This document shows, one piece after another, positions 55,260 to 64,000 of a stretch of 64,000 nt of DNA. The stretch lies in assembly GCA_005784505.1 (NCBI GenBank), contig VCAZ01000041.1, positions 248,501 through 312,500 on the forward strand. The letters run 5' to 3'. The translations under genes and the position numbers were made by a program. This DNA comes from Bagarius yarrelli (Eukaryota; Chordata; Actinopteri; Siluriformes; Sisoridae). Each line of letters begins with the position of its first letter. The first letter of the stretch is position 1. The notes below the pieces were generated by a model. It did not search any database, was not told the DNA's origin, and worked only from the letters and a program-made list of their open reading frames with translations.

Positions 55260-56335
55260 AGTAAGAAAAGTGGTGGCTCTAGAGGTAAAAGTGTTGGTGG
55301 ATATTTTTTGTTGCAGGTAAAGAAAGTGCTGGAACTTTTTTTAAGGTGGTGAAGGTATTGGTATTGATGGTGTGATAGTTAGAGGATAAAGTTTTAGAGA
55401 TTCAAGTGGAGGTTGTGTTGGAGAATAAGTTGGTGAAAGTTTTGTGGTGTGTTTGTGTTTTTTGGAGGTTGTGTTTAAGATGTTGCTGGTGGTGACAGAG
55501 GTTGTGTTTAAGGTGGGGATGGAGGCTGCATTTAAGGTGATGGAGGTGGTGTTGGAGTTTGTGTTTAAGGTGTTGGAGCTGGTGGTGAAGGTTATGATTA
55601 AGGTGTTGAATGTGGAGCTGGAGATTGTGTTTAAGGTGTTGGAGCTGTGGTGGAGTGTGTTTAAGCGAATTGTGTTTAAGGTGATGGAGGTGGTGTTGGA
55701 GTTTGTGTTTAAGGTGTTGGAGCTGGTGGTGAAGGTTATGATTAAGGTGTTGAATGTGGAGCTGGAGATTGTGTTTAAGGTGTTGGAGCTGTGGTGGAGA
55801 TTGTGTTTAAGGTGTTGGAGCTGTGGTGGAGATTGTGTTTAAGGTGTTGGAGGTGGTGTTGGAGGTTGTGTTTAAGAAGTTGGAGTTGTTGGTCGGGGTT
55901 GTGTTCAAGATGTTAGAGGTGGTGGTGGTAGTTGTGTTTGTGGAGTTGGAAGTGGTGGTGGAGGTGCTGGAAGGTTTTGGGGGGGGTTGTGTTTGTGATG
56001 TTGGAGAATGAGGTGTTAAAAATGGTTGTGTAAAATGTGTTTAAGGTGTTAGAGGTGATGATGAAGTTTGTGTTTGTGGTGTTGAAGGTGCTGTTAGAGG
56101 TTGTGTTTAAGGTGTTGGAGGTGCATGTGTTTAAGGTGTTAAAGCTGGTTATGGAGGTTGTGTTTAAGGTGTTGGAGGTGGTGATGAAGTTTGTGTTTGT
56201 GGAGGTTGTGTTTAAGGTGTTGGAGGTGCCTGTGTTTAAAGTGTTGGAGCTGGTTAAGGAGGTTGCGTTTAAGGTGTTGGAGGTGTTAGTGGAAGTTGGT
56301 GAAATGTGGTGGAAGAAGTATTTGAGATGGTGGTG
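55260..56335. repeat. 33-bp minisatellite, G/T-rich
   Basis: Unit close to GTGTTTAAGGTGTTGGAG plus about 15 more bases, core array 55440-56335, with degenerate copies from 55260. The segment 55531-55654 is repeated almost exactly at 55675-55798, a 144-bp higher-order period. The 33-bp unit keeps frames open: plus strand peptides cycle as 'VFKVLEVVLEV' (11 residues); the minus strand gives a Thr/Asn-rich frame at 55913-56476. Open frames on both strands argue for repeat structure rather than a gene. Confidence 0.95.
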
Positions 56336-56764
56336 ATGTTGAAGAAAAGAAGAGTGGATATGATAATAGCTGTTGTATTCAAAGGTCTTCTCAATCTCAC
56401 TCTCTACTGAATTTGTGTGTCCCCAATGGGCCTTTTGCTTGTTTTTAAATACACTGCAGGCTTCAACACCTACCATAATGATTCCTCCCTACTCGCTACA
56501 TTAATACATTGCAACGGGCATATTGCCAAGGAGCTCCCATCTAACTATGCTGTCCACCAGACATTATTTATCATTAAATTGGATTCTTTTTTGCTCGCCA
56601 ACCATCTGGAGAAGGTGGAGCCAACTGCTGCACAATTTAGTTGTTGAACTCTGATGTTAGTCATGGTTGTTTGGCGGACCCTGAGTTTTGGAAATGACTT
56701 GTTTTAAATAAAAAAAGCCAAATGAAGAATATTATATATAACTTACACAGTCATGTGAATATAT

Positions 56765-56850
56765 ATAGTTGTATAAAAGTTGTATTAAAAAAGAGTTAAA
56801 TGTAAGTCGTTCTGAATAAGGGCATCTGCTAAATGGTGTAAATGTAATGA
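56765..56850 (+). mobile_element. SINE-A tail fragment
   Basis: 'TAGTTGTATAAAAGTTGTAT', 'GTAAGTCGTTCTGAATAAGG' and 'GCATCTGCTAAATGGTGTAA'. Confidence 0.75.
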
Positions 56851-56859
56851 GTAATGATG

Positions 56860-57022
56860 AAAAAGTGGTAGCCTAGCGGTCAAGGTGTGGGACTGCTCCC
56901 CTTAAAATTTTGGGTTCAATTCCCAAGCTGCCACCACTATGCCCCTGAGCAAGGCCCTTAACCCTCAAACTGCTTAGTTTGATGAAAAGTAGAGATAAAT
57001 GTAAGACACACTGGATAAGGGG
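56860..57022 (+). mobile_element. SINE-A copy, adjacent to the previous tail
   Basis: A box 'GGTAGCCTAGCGGTCAAGG', B box 'TGGGTTCAATTCCCAAGC', centre 'CCCCTGAGCAAGGCCC', tail 'GACACACTGGATAAGGGG'. Confidence 0.85.
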
Positions 57023-57714
57023 TTACTGTGAACTTGGTAACGTTTTTAATTTGTTGTTTAAAAAAAAAGGAAAAATCATAAAATGTTGGAGATAAAAGTT
57101 GAGTTTGTGTTGGTGAACAAGGTGGTGGAATTTTTGTGGTGTGTTTGTGGTGTTAGAAGTGGTGGTGGTGTTGGAGATTTTGGCCTACCAAGAATTTATT
57201 CAATGTGAAATAGAATCACCCTTTTGGTGCATCCAAGTTGACTGTACAAATTGAGAATCTGATTGGTGATGGCATTAATATAACACTGTACAAGAATTAG
57301 ATGTTGTCTGATGTTTTGGTCTGATTTCATTTCTTCACCTCATATGGTACCTCCTTCTAGACAACAGACGGGACTGAATTTAATGAATGTTAATTACTAC
57401 AATTGGTGGCTAGGGGGGATTATTACCTTGATAACAGCTGCTCATTGTATTTTCTGTAAGCCACCCACTTAATGTACACCTAACACAAACACACACACAC
57501 ACATTAATGTCCTACATAAGATCCTCCTACACTAACATACTGCTGAAACACAGAAGGTTGTGTTTAAAGACACCATTTTTATTCTCAGCACCACCAAACT
57601 CTTTATTCTTAGCCTTCAGTTCCTAAAATTTATTAGCACAATTGTTTATATAGCTAAATAGCTTATATTTATGGAGGTAGCCCACTTTACTCTAGAAGAG
57701 ACTGTTTAATCAGT
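57023..57714. other. Spacer with one minisatellite outlier
   Basis: 57105-57180 carries isolated 'TGGTGTTGGAG' words like the array at 55260-56335. A CA run at 57487-57503. Nothing else recognised. Confidence 0.35.
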
Positions 57715-58045
57715 TCCCATTAAGTTCCTCTCCAGGTTTCCTCCTAGTATTATCTCAGGAAGTTTTCTTGCCACCATTGCCTCATGCTTGCTCACTGGGG
57801 AGTCATTATTATAACATTTTTGTAAAGCTGCTTTAAGACACTTTCTATATTTAAAAATGCTATACAAATGCTATACGCCCAAAAATTCCTCTACAGGGAT
57901 GTGCTCCAACTGCCCAGATCTTTTAAACCTGCCCGGTTCCCCTGACTTTGCATGGCCATATCGCTCCAAAAGTCGTTCAACTATAACAGGAAGCATAAAA
58001 CAGCAAACAAACTGCATTTGAAGCAAATAGAACTGATGCTGAGAC
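57715..58045 (+). repeat. Rep-G copy 2
   Basis: Same order as 54330-54625: L-tail part ('CCTCTCCAGGTTTCCTCC', 'GCCTCATGCTTGCTCACTG', 'GTAAAGCTGCTTTAAGACAC'), then 'ACTGCCCAGATCTTTTAAAC' through 'CTGCATTTGAAGCAAATAGA'. It keeps L-tail bases missing from copy 1. Confidence 0.8.
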
Positions 58046-58292
58046 GCTAATCTAGAAAGTCGGAAGAATTTCCAGGGGACAGGTAAAGTTGTGGGTTAAA
58101 TACCATGAGTTAATAATGTCTCATTTCTGAAAGTAAATGTTGTAATTTTGGACATTGTGGTATGCAAGTCTGTATTAATTTATTGGATGTTCTTTATGAC
58201 CAAAAAAATCGAGGACATCTTACCATATTAGTGTGTCTTTATCAAACTGTTGTCTAGTATGTCTTATAGCATCACATCATTCCATCATTGAA

Positions 58293-58680
58293 CCTTCAAG
58301 ACTTAAACCCTGTTCCAGCATGGCAATGTCCCTGTGCACAAATCCCCTAATCTTCATGAAGACATGCTGTGTTCTGGATGTTTTGGAGTAGAAGAACTCT
58401 CATGTCCTGTACAGAGTCCTGATTCCAACTTAACCCCTTTAAACTGAATCCCGTTGGGATGGAACCCCCACTAAAACCCCAGACCTCCTTACTATTACAT
58501 CATTAGTGTCTGATCTCACTAATACTATTGGAACGGAATGATCAAGTCACATGACACAATCTAGTGGAATGTTTTCAAGTCCATGACACAACTATTAGTT
58601 TTTGACGATGGGAGGAAGAATGAGAACACATCTGAATGTGATGGGCAGGTGTTCCAATGCTTTTGGCTATATTGTATGAT
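58293..58680 (+). mobile_element. Tc1-like transposase C-terminal remnant with 3' end
   Basis: 'CTGTTCCAGCATGGCAATG' starts the second catalytic block (its Asp now Gly: 'FQHGNVPVH'), then 'CATGTCCTGTACAGAGTCC', and the element end 'GGCAGGTGTTCCAATGC' with 'TTTTGGCTATATTGTA' at 58661-58676. Among the most complete 3' ends in the window. Confidence 0.75.
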
Positions 58681-58734
58681 AGGGTACAGTACAGCCCCAG
58701 TTAGATTTGCAATAATAATAACATTTAGAGGAAG

Positions 58735-58880
58735 AGGCTAGGTGGTGAAGGTTTTAAACAGAGGTTTGAGTCGCAGCACTACCAAGCTGCCACTAGTGGG
58801 CACCTAAGCAAGGCCCCTAACCCTCAATTCCTCAGATAGATTAAAAAGTTGAATAAGGGTGTCAGCCAAGTGCCAGAAAT
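58735..58880 (+). mobile_element. SINE-A copy, diverged
   Basis: B-box side 'GAGGTTTGAGTCGCAGC', centre 'GGGCACCTAAGCAAGGCC', tail 'TTGAATAAGGGTGTCAGCC'. Confidence 0.75.
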
Positions 58881-58881
58881 G

Positions 58882-59065
58882 GGGTAGTGGTAGCGCAGTG
58901 GTAAAGGTGTTGGACTGCTAAGTGAGCACCGCCAAGTTAGCACTGTTGGGCACCTGAGCAAGGCCCTTAACCCCCAGTTGCTCAGTTGTATAAAAGAGAT
59001 AAATGTAAGTCGCTTTGAATAAGGACGTCCACCAAATGCTGTAAATGTAAATGTAAATGCAGATT
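58882..59065 (+). mobile_element. SINE-A copy with a B-box deletion
   Basis: A box 'GGTAGCGCAGTGGTAAAGG', then the B-box segment is missing between 'GACTGCTAAGTG' and 'AGCACCGCCAAG', so it cannot have a full Pol III promoter. Tail 'GTCGCTTTGAATAAGGACG' and GTAAAT repeats follow. Confidence 0.85.
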
Positions 59066-59214
59066 CTTGTGTTTGGTGTGTTGGTGTGTATCAGTGATTA
59101 TGGATTTGCCTGGTGTAAAAGTGTCAGCTGGGGGTTTTGAATTAGATATTTTATTGATTTAAATAGAAATAAAAGCACTGTGTGGTTTTTCATCCTATGT
59201 TGACCTGAGCTTTT

Positions 59215-59515
59215 TTTCCTGAAATGTGTGTGTGTGTTTTCTGAACTGTGTGGTTTTTCGGAGATGTTTTTCTGTCTAAAAATTTTCACTGAAGCTTCTG
59301 CGTTTTCCTGATTCATCCCTGAAAAGTGACCCTGACCCCCCAACCCCCCCAGGAGTGTGTATGTGTGTGTGTGTTTTGACTGGACTGTCCGGAGAGTCAT
59401 TTTCACTGAAGCTTCTGTGTTTCCTTTACCGAACAGAGGAACACCCACCCCCCACCCCCCCACAACACACACACACATTCACACAGTCACACCAACCCAC
59501 ATCTAAACCTTGTGT
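59215..59515. repeat. Two diverged units of about 120 bp with TG and C runs
   Basis: 'TTTTCACTGAAGCTTCTG' occurs at 59282 and 59399, each after a TG run plus 'GTTTT...CTG' and before a C-rich stretch (59334-59350 and 59446-59461). Confidence 0.6.
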
Positions 59516-59559
59516 CCTGTGTATGTGTGTGTGATAAATTCCGCTATAAAAGCTTTGAA

Positions 59560-59740
59560 CATTAAATCACAGTCGTTCTTTCCCGGTATGGGGGTTCAGC
59601 CTGCCGCTTAAAGCCTGCATTAATCGCGTGACTCGGGGCTATTGACTTATCGTCATATCGTGTGTGCATTATTTACAGACATTACGCAGTGATGAGCATT
59701 AATAAGCAGCACAGGAGCCAAAGGGGATAATAATCAGAAA
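59560..59740. promoter_or_regulatory. Candidate conserved noncoding element
   Basis: Repeat-free, higher GC ('GCCTGCATTAATCGCGTGAC', 'GATGAGCATTAATAAGCAGC') between simple repeats. Motif support only. Confidence 0.2.
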
Positions 59741-60118
59741 ACACACACACACACTCACACACATTTCCTCAGCCCGCCGGCTTTCACACACTCATATGGA
59801 CGGGGGGGATGTAATACTCGTTCAGGGGGACAGTGTGTAGATTTGCTTATTAACACACTTACACACACACACACACACACCGAGCTGTTCCCAGAGAAAA
59901 GCCAAGCCGCGTCCTGCAGGAGCCGGGCCAAGCCGCGTGAAGCTATTGAGCAATGATAGAGTAGCAGGAATTGTCCTTCCATGCAGGAGCTGGAGTCCAG
60001 CTGGGATCTGAACTTCAGCCCTACTGGGATTTTACCCCATTCACTTCCATGTGACCTTTTCATCTTGAGTGGGGTTTCATTTATGTCCACTTTTCGAGAA
60101 ATAAACAATTGTTGAAAT

Positions 60119-60745
60119 TAAAGGTACAGTTGGTGATTTGTCCTCAGAAACCTTTTATTGTTCTTCTGGTTTAAAGTCTCAAAGATCATTAAGTTAATTG
60201 GTCTAAATATATTTATATATTCTGTGGAAGATGTAGAACCACAAAATGTTACCCGATTTAAAATGTTTGGCAGTGGTGGCTCAAATTGGTTAAGGCACTG
60301 AGTCGCTGTTCTGGAGACCAGAAAGACCTGGGTTTAAGCCCCACCACCGGCAAGCCAACCACTGTCAGTTCCTTGAGCATGACCCTTAACCCTTCCTGCT
60401 CCAGGGGTGCTGTATCATAGCTACTAAGATGCAAAAAAAAAGAATTTCACTGTGCTGTAAAAAAGTATATGTGACAAAATAAAGGCATTTACATGTATGT
60501 TTATAACCTCTTATGATTACATAATTAGCTGGATAGAAACAGAGCAAAAAACGGTATTAATCTTGCTCTGGAGTTGACTACAGGAGTCGAAGGGCCTAGA
60601 CTGGTCGTCTAGTCTGTCTGCTGTCATGAGTTCAGGAGGTGTGGCTTTGGATGGCGAGGGTGGGACGTACGCTTTTACTGCTATCAGGCTACAATTGGCA
60701 TTTTCCAAAATGTCCTATGGCACCTTTCAAACTTTCGTTAAAGGA
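60119..60745 (+). repeat. Rep-E copy 2, split by SINE-D
   Basis: Left part 60119-60230 ('GGTACAGTTGGTGATTTGTC', 'GTTCTTCTGGTTTAAAGTC'); right part 60520-60745 ('CTGGAGTTGACTACAGGAG', 'AGGAGGTGTGGCTTTGGATG', 'TATGGCACCTTTCAAAC'). A SINE-D lies between. Confidence 0.6.
60267..60489 (+). mobile_element. SINE-D copy, best preserved
   Basis: Head 'GGTGGCTCAAATTGGTTAAGG', B-box region 'CTGGGTTTAAGCCCCACC', centre 'TTCCTTGAGCATGACCC', 'CTTCCTGCTCCAGGGGTGC', tail 'AATTTCACTGTGCTGTAAA' and 'TATGTGACAAAATAAAGGC'. No 5S-like sequence precedes it. Confidence 0.9.
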
Positions 60746-61146
60746 AAAAGTTGTGCGTAAACATAAATAAATTACTCAAAAACTTTTTGTAAATTTGCTG
60801 TAAATCACATCTTAAACAAAGATAAAAATTGATGCAAAAAATGTTGTTATTTGGATTATCGTGGATTTGTCTTAGTTTATGCTAATGAGTCTAGAATTCC
60901 TACCTCCACCCAAAACCCAGCGCTCCAAATAAAATCTTCCACCTTGTTATTGTTGTGTTTTTTCGATTCTGTTTGTTGATCGTTAAGCGGCGAATCAGAG
61001 CCGAGATCATGGAAAGTGAAGCGAAACCCACAGCATGTGAGAAGGTGAGAACGACGTGTGAAGCTGCTTTCATCACTGTTATCTGAGTGTGAGTGTAAAC
61101 AGCAGTCAAGCAGATGTTTCCCACAAACTGATGAAACTGATAAGAA

Positions 61147-61935
61147 ATATACAACTTTATTGTCATTGCAGTACAGGTACATAGCAACCAAATGCTGTTT
61201 AGCATCTACCAGAAGTGCAAATAGTAGAAACTCTGCAACTGCAGATAAATATGATAGAGATAATATATAGCTTATATACAGATAATATTTATCGCTAGAT
61301 TAACAATATTTACATTATAAATTATAATATAAAGAGAATATCTATCAGAACGTACAGGGTGAAGCAGAACTACAAGATGGTGAGTTGTAGTGAGACATGA
61401 GTGTCCTAGCGGTGTAGTGTCCCGTTCAGAAAATGTATGATTGTGAGGAGAAAATGGCGGCAAACCAGCTGGCTCTGGTGCGGATGGTCCTGTATCTCCT
61501 CCTGGATGCAAGGAGGTTGGACAGTTTGTGATTAAAGTGGGAGGAGTCATTGATGATTGACATCTACTGTGGTGAAGAGACCCAACTGGCAGGTAGTTGA
61601 AAGGTTTTTATAACATTTTGTAGTGATTTCTTTTCACACACTGTAGGGCTACCATGGTGCCATGGTGATGAAGCTTGTCAAGATGCTCTCAATAATGCAG
61701 CGCTAAAAGTTGGTCAGGATCTTGGAGGATAGATGAACTTTTTTTTAGTCTTCTCATGAAGTAAAGATGATATTGCGCCTTCCTAACCAGAGTTGAGGTG
61801 TTCAGATGCCAACAGATCCTCAGGGATGTGGACACCCAGGAACTTCATGCTCTACTTCAGACCTGTTGATGGAGATGTCAGCTGGGTTAGATTTTCAGAA
61901 GACTACGATGAGGTCTTTGTGACACTCAGTGATGT
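61147..61935 (-). mobile_element. Rex1/CR1-like LINE 3' end, decayed
   Basis: On the minus strand the reverse transcriptase C-terminus is recognisable: 'SNPADISIN', 'MKFLGVHIPEDL', then after a stop/frameshift 'QYHLYFMRRLKK' and a 'LHY(stop)EH' remnant of 'CTIESIL'. These follow the fish 'FKFLGVHI.EDL', 'KKAQQRLYFLRRLKK' pattern of CR1/Rex1-type LINEs. The 3' end is 'TGCAATGACAATAAAGTTG' at about 61150-61168. 5'-truncated, with stops and an AT-rich expansion at 61250-61340. Confidence 0.75.
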
Positions 61936-62773
61936 GCAGTGAAGTCGGTGGCTTGTGAGTAAAGATGAGGGAATACGGATTAATTAACTGTGATTATTTA
62001 CACGACTTGCGATTCACAAATCCTTCTGTCTCATTTTATTCGGAACAGTAAATCTTAGTTACCTTATTGCTAACAACAACAATAATAAAAAGAACCTGAC
62101 TCCATTCAGTTGGTATAAGTAGTTGTTAGCTTTTAACTATAAGAACAAGTAGCTGACCGGATTGTTTAGAAAACTTTCTGCATGGACAGAGACATAAGAG
62201 ACCCAAAATCGCTGGTACTGATTCAACTGATTCATCTTAATCAGTGGATTTAGCGGATCCGTCGGACTTGTAGCACATAACGAAACAGCGAAACATATGC
62301 AACAACGGATTTGCGCTAATTATACACACCCAATCCAGGGTGAGGGTAAGACTGGCTTACATCACATCTCTGTCATGTGTTTCAACAGGAAATAGACAAA
62401 TTTAGCAAATTTAACTATTCAAGTTAAAAGTCACATGGAAATTATTTATATTAATATTGATTTGATCTAACAGTTATTTGTTTTTTATTGTTGATGTATC
62501 ACTTGCCTCCCCTGACGCAGTTGCTCAGTCGCAACCTTGTTCTGGATCGACATTAAAAAAGACAGCGCACGACGCGGTTTAATCAAAAGTCTCTGCGCGT
62601 CGCTGACCATCTCGAGTTCGGTTGAAAAAATTCAGTGAGTCGGATCAGACAGCTGATTCTGATGATACGTAACAACAACACCAAACTCCAGGTCTGTTAA
62701 CACAAACTAAACACAACCTCCGACGGCGCACGACCTTCTCCTTTTTTATGTTTCTTTTGTGGGAAAGTTTCAG
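61936..62773. other. Repeat-poor spacer
   Basis: No repeat or gene recognised. 62500-62770 is GC-richer. Confidence 0.3.
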
Positions 62774-62824
62774 GTCAGGATGGCAATCGAAGGCCTACAG
62801 CAGAAGAAACAAACGATCGATATG
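62774..62824 (+). CDS. Candidate 51-nt exon of an unidentified gene
   Basis: Preceded by a pyrimidine-rich tract (about 62730-62765) and TTTCAG at 62768-62773, and followed by ATG|GTAAGC, a strong donor. In frame 0 it reads 'VRMAIEGLQQKKQTIDM', 17 codons exactly, so the exon would be phase-symmetric; the other two frames are also open because it is short. I do not recognise the peptide. It could be a small internal exon of a plus-strand gene that might include 34221-34298. Confidence 0.25.
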
Positions 62825-63097
62825 GTAAGCCTGTTAATCTAACTCCAGATTGATCAGACAGCTCCTGAAGCAGGTTGGATTTTTACGAGATGCTTGGTGA
62901 AGGGTTTGAGTAGTGGCTTTAGAGGAAAGAGCTTCGAATGAGCTGGAAAAGAAAAAGGAAGGGATGATAAAAGCGATAGACGTGGGCATCTTTCCGACAG
63001 AAACCAGGTGAAGCCGCCATCAGATTTACTTACGGTAAATACTAGGAATATTTATCGTGAATAATTAATAATTTATTAATTTCAAAACTGTAACTGT

Positions 63098-63297
63098 GGG
63101 AAGTGGTTTTTGTGGTGGTTTAGTGGTTAAGGTGTTGGACTGGTACCAGTAAGACCTAAATTCGATTCCCAGCACCATCAAACCACCACTGTTGGGCCCC
63201 TGAGCAAGGCCCTTAACCCCCAATTGCTCAGTTGTATAAGAGAGATCAATGTAAGTCGCTCTGGATAAGAATGTCTACCAAATGATGTAAATGTAAA
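63098..63297 (+). mobile_element. SINE-A, best preserved copy
   Basis: A box 'GGTGGTTTAGTGGTTAAGG', 'GTGTTGGACTGG', B box 'AATTCGATTCCCAGC', centre 'GGGCCCCTGAGCAAGGCCC', 'GCTCAGTTGTATAAGAGAG', tail 'GTCGCTCTGGATAAGAATG' and 'GATGTAAATGTAAATT'. The tail is the conserved block shared by many fish SINEs and a partner LINE. Confidence 0.9.
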
Positions 63298-63415
63298 TTG
63301 TGCTGGAGATTGGGTTGTATAAAATTCATGAGTGTGTGTGTGTTTGTTTTTTTTGTTCTTTGGTGCACACACTATGTAACACACCTGAGAGTAGAGATCA
63401 TACATTAACAGTCAA

Positions 63416-63502
63416 TTAAGGGTTAAGGGCCTTTCTCAGGGGTAGTGCTCAGCAGTGGCAGCTTGGTAATGCTTGGAAATGAAACCCATGATCCTCTGGT
63501 TA
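63416..63502 (-). mobile_element. SINE-A fragment
   Basis: 'GTTAAGGGCCTTTCTCAGGG', 'GCAGTGGCAGCTTGGTAATG', 'GGAAATGAAACCCATGATCC'. Opposite in direction to the copy at 63098. Confidence 0.75.
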
Positions 63503-64000
63503 AGTGAAATTTTGATATTCATTTATTTAATTTTTTGCATAGTTAAATCTCCCACGAAAATGTGAGAAAAATGTGAAAGCTGATAGCATGATCGTAACTT
63601 GTGTGTGCACGGGTGTGTTTGGAGCACTCTCGAGACGTAGCGTTTACTGTCACATTTCAATAAAACATAAAACATTTTTTTTGTTTTGGTTATCCGTCAA
63701 CCGGAATCTGTTCATGGGAATAACTAAGAAAAAAGTGTGTATTGTAACACGGCTATAATAATAATAATAATAAAAAAAAAGCTATAATAAAGTCTAGAAA
63801 TTAAGATCTTTGTCACCATTATAATTATTTCAGTTTAAAAACATTCAATCACTTTTCTACCTTTACAGAAAAAAAACATTTTTTTCTTTACAATTTTTTT
63901 TGTTTATTGGTTGGATTTTTTCTGGCGCTTGAGGAAACCCCCTGATTCCGAGCGACTTACTGTACATTTCTATCTATTTTCTTTATCTAAGCGAGTGGTT
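63503..64000. other. AT-rich spacer
   Basis: A TAA run at 63756-63774; nothing else recognised. Confidence 0.35.

Noticed and set aside
55913..56476. Thr/Asn-rich 187-codon frame with 11-residue repeats, superficially like an antifreeze protein
   Set aside because: The repeat is on a 33-bp minisatellite open on both strands, lacks a signal peptide and a regular Thr spacing, and ends in spacer.
59098..59478. 126-codon minus-strand frame with Gly/His/Thr runs
   Set aside because: Made of TG and C runs in a two-unit repeat.

Overview
This 64-kb window is animal nuclear DNA, almost certainly from a teleost fish. The evidence is AT-rich spacer, very many short tandem repeats, and dispersed repeats of types I recognise from fish genomes: tRNA-headed SINEs ending in the 'GGATAAGGGTGTCTGCCAAATG' style tail, a Rex1/CR1-like LINE, an RTE-like LINE, Tc1-like transposase remnants, a DIRS1-like tyrosine recombinase remnant, and a repeat related to 'GAGTCTGGTTCCTCTCAAGG'. 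The mix suggests an otophysan such as a catfish or characin; that placement is from memory and is only moderately sure. There are no bacterial-type operons, ribosome binding sites or phage genes.

No complete protein-coding gene can be supported. Nearly all open frames are chance frames, frames running through tandem repeats, or decayed transposon frames. Two short plus-strand segments (34221-34298 and 62774-62824) have splice-like borders and could be exons of one large-intron gene, and one minus-strand frame (15260-15495) looks coding-like but is unidentified. The window is best read as intergenic or intronic DNA. Several repeat-poor stretches with homeodomain-like TTAATTA sites (notably 36120-36345) may be conserved regulatory elements.

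Repeat families are named here as follows. SINE-A: tRNA-headed, about 180-200 bp, over 25 pieces. SINE-B: tRNA-headed, about 360 bp, one complete copy at 13170-13530 with an 8-bp target duplication. SINE-C: tRNA-headed, about 150 bp. SINE-D: tRNA-headed, with tail 'TTTCACTGTGCTGTA'; the copy at 1884-2102 abuts a 5S-rRNA-like block. Rep-E, Rep-F and Rep-G are unclassified dispersed repeats. L-tail: a fragment resembling the 3' end of a non-LTR element.

Layout: 0-8 kb is dense in SINEs, with an RTE-like LINE end, a 70-bp oligo-G tract, and a solo LTR inserted in a Tc1 remnant. 8-24 kb is sparser, with the DIRS1-like remnant, the complete SINE-B, and two degenerate short-period arrays. 24-28 kb is dominated by CTAT, CTTT and TA microsatellites. 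28-34 kb holds nested SINEs, a MITE and Tc1 remnants. 34-45 kb has few SINEs and contains long purine/pyrimidine tracts, a 20-bp minisatellite and most of the candidate conserved elements. 45-52 kb is simple repeats and scattered fragments. 52-64 kb has an hAT-like element, a 33-bp minisatellite between two direct copies of Rep-G, more SINEs, and a Rex1-like LINE end. Several insertions are nested, so relative ages can be read from the sequence.
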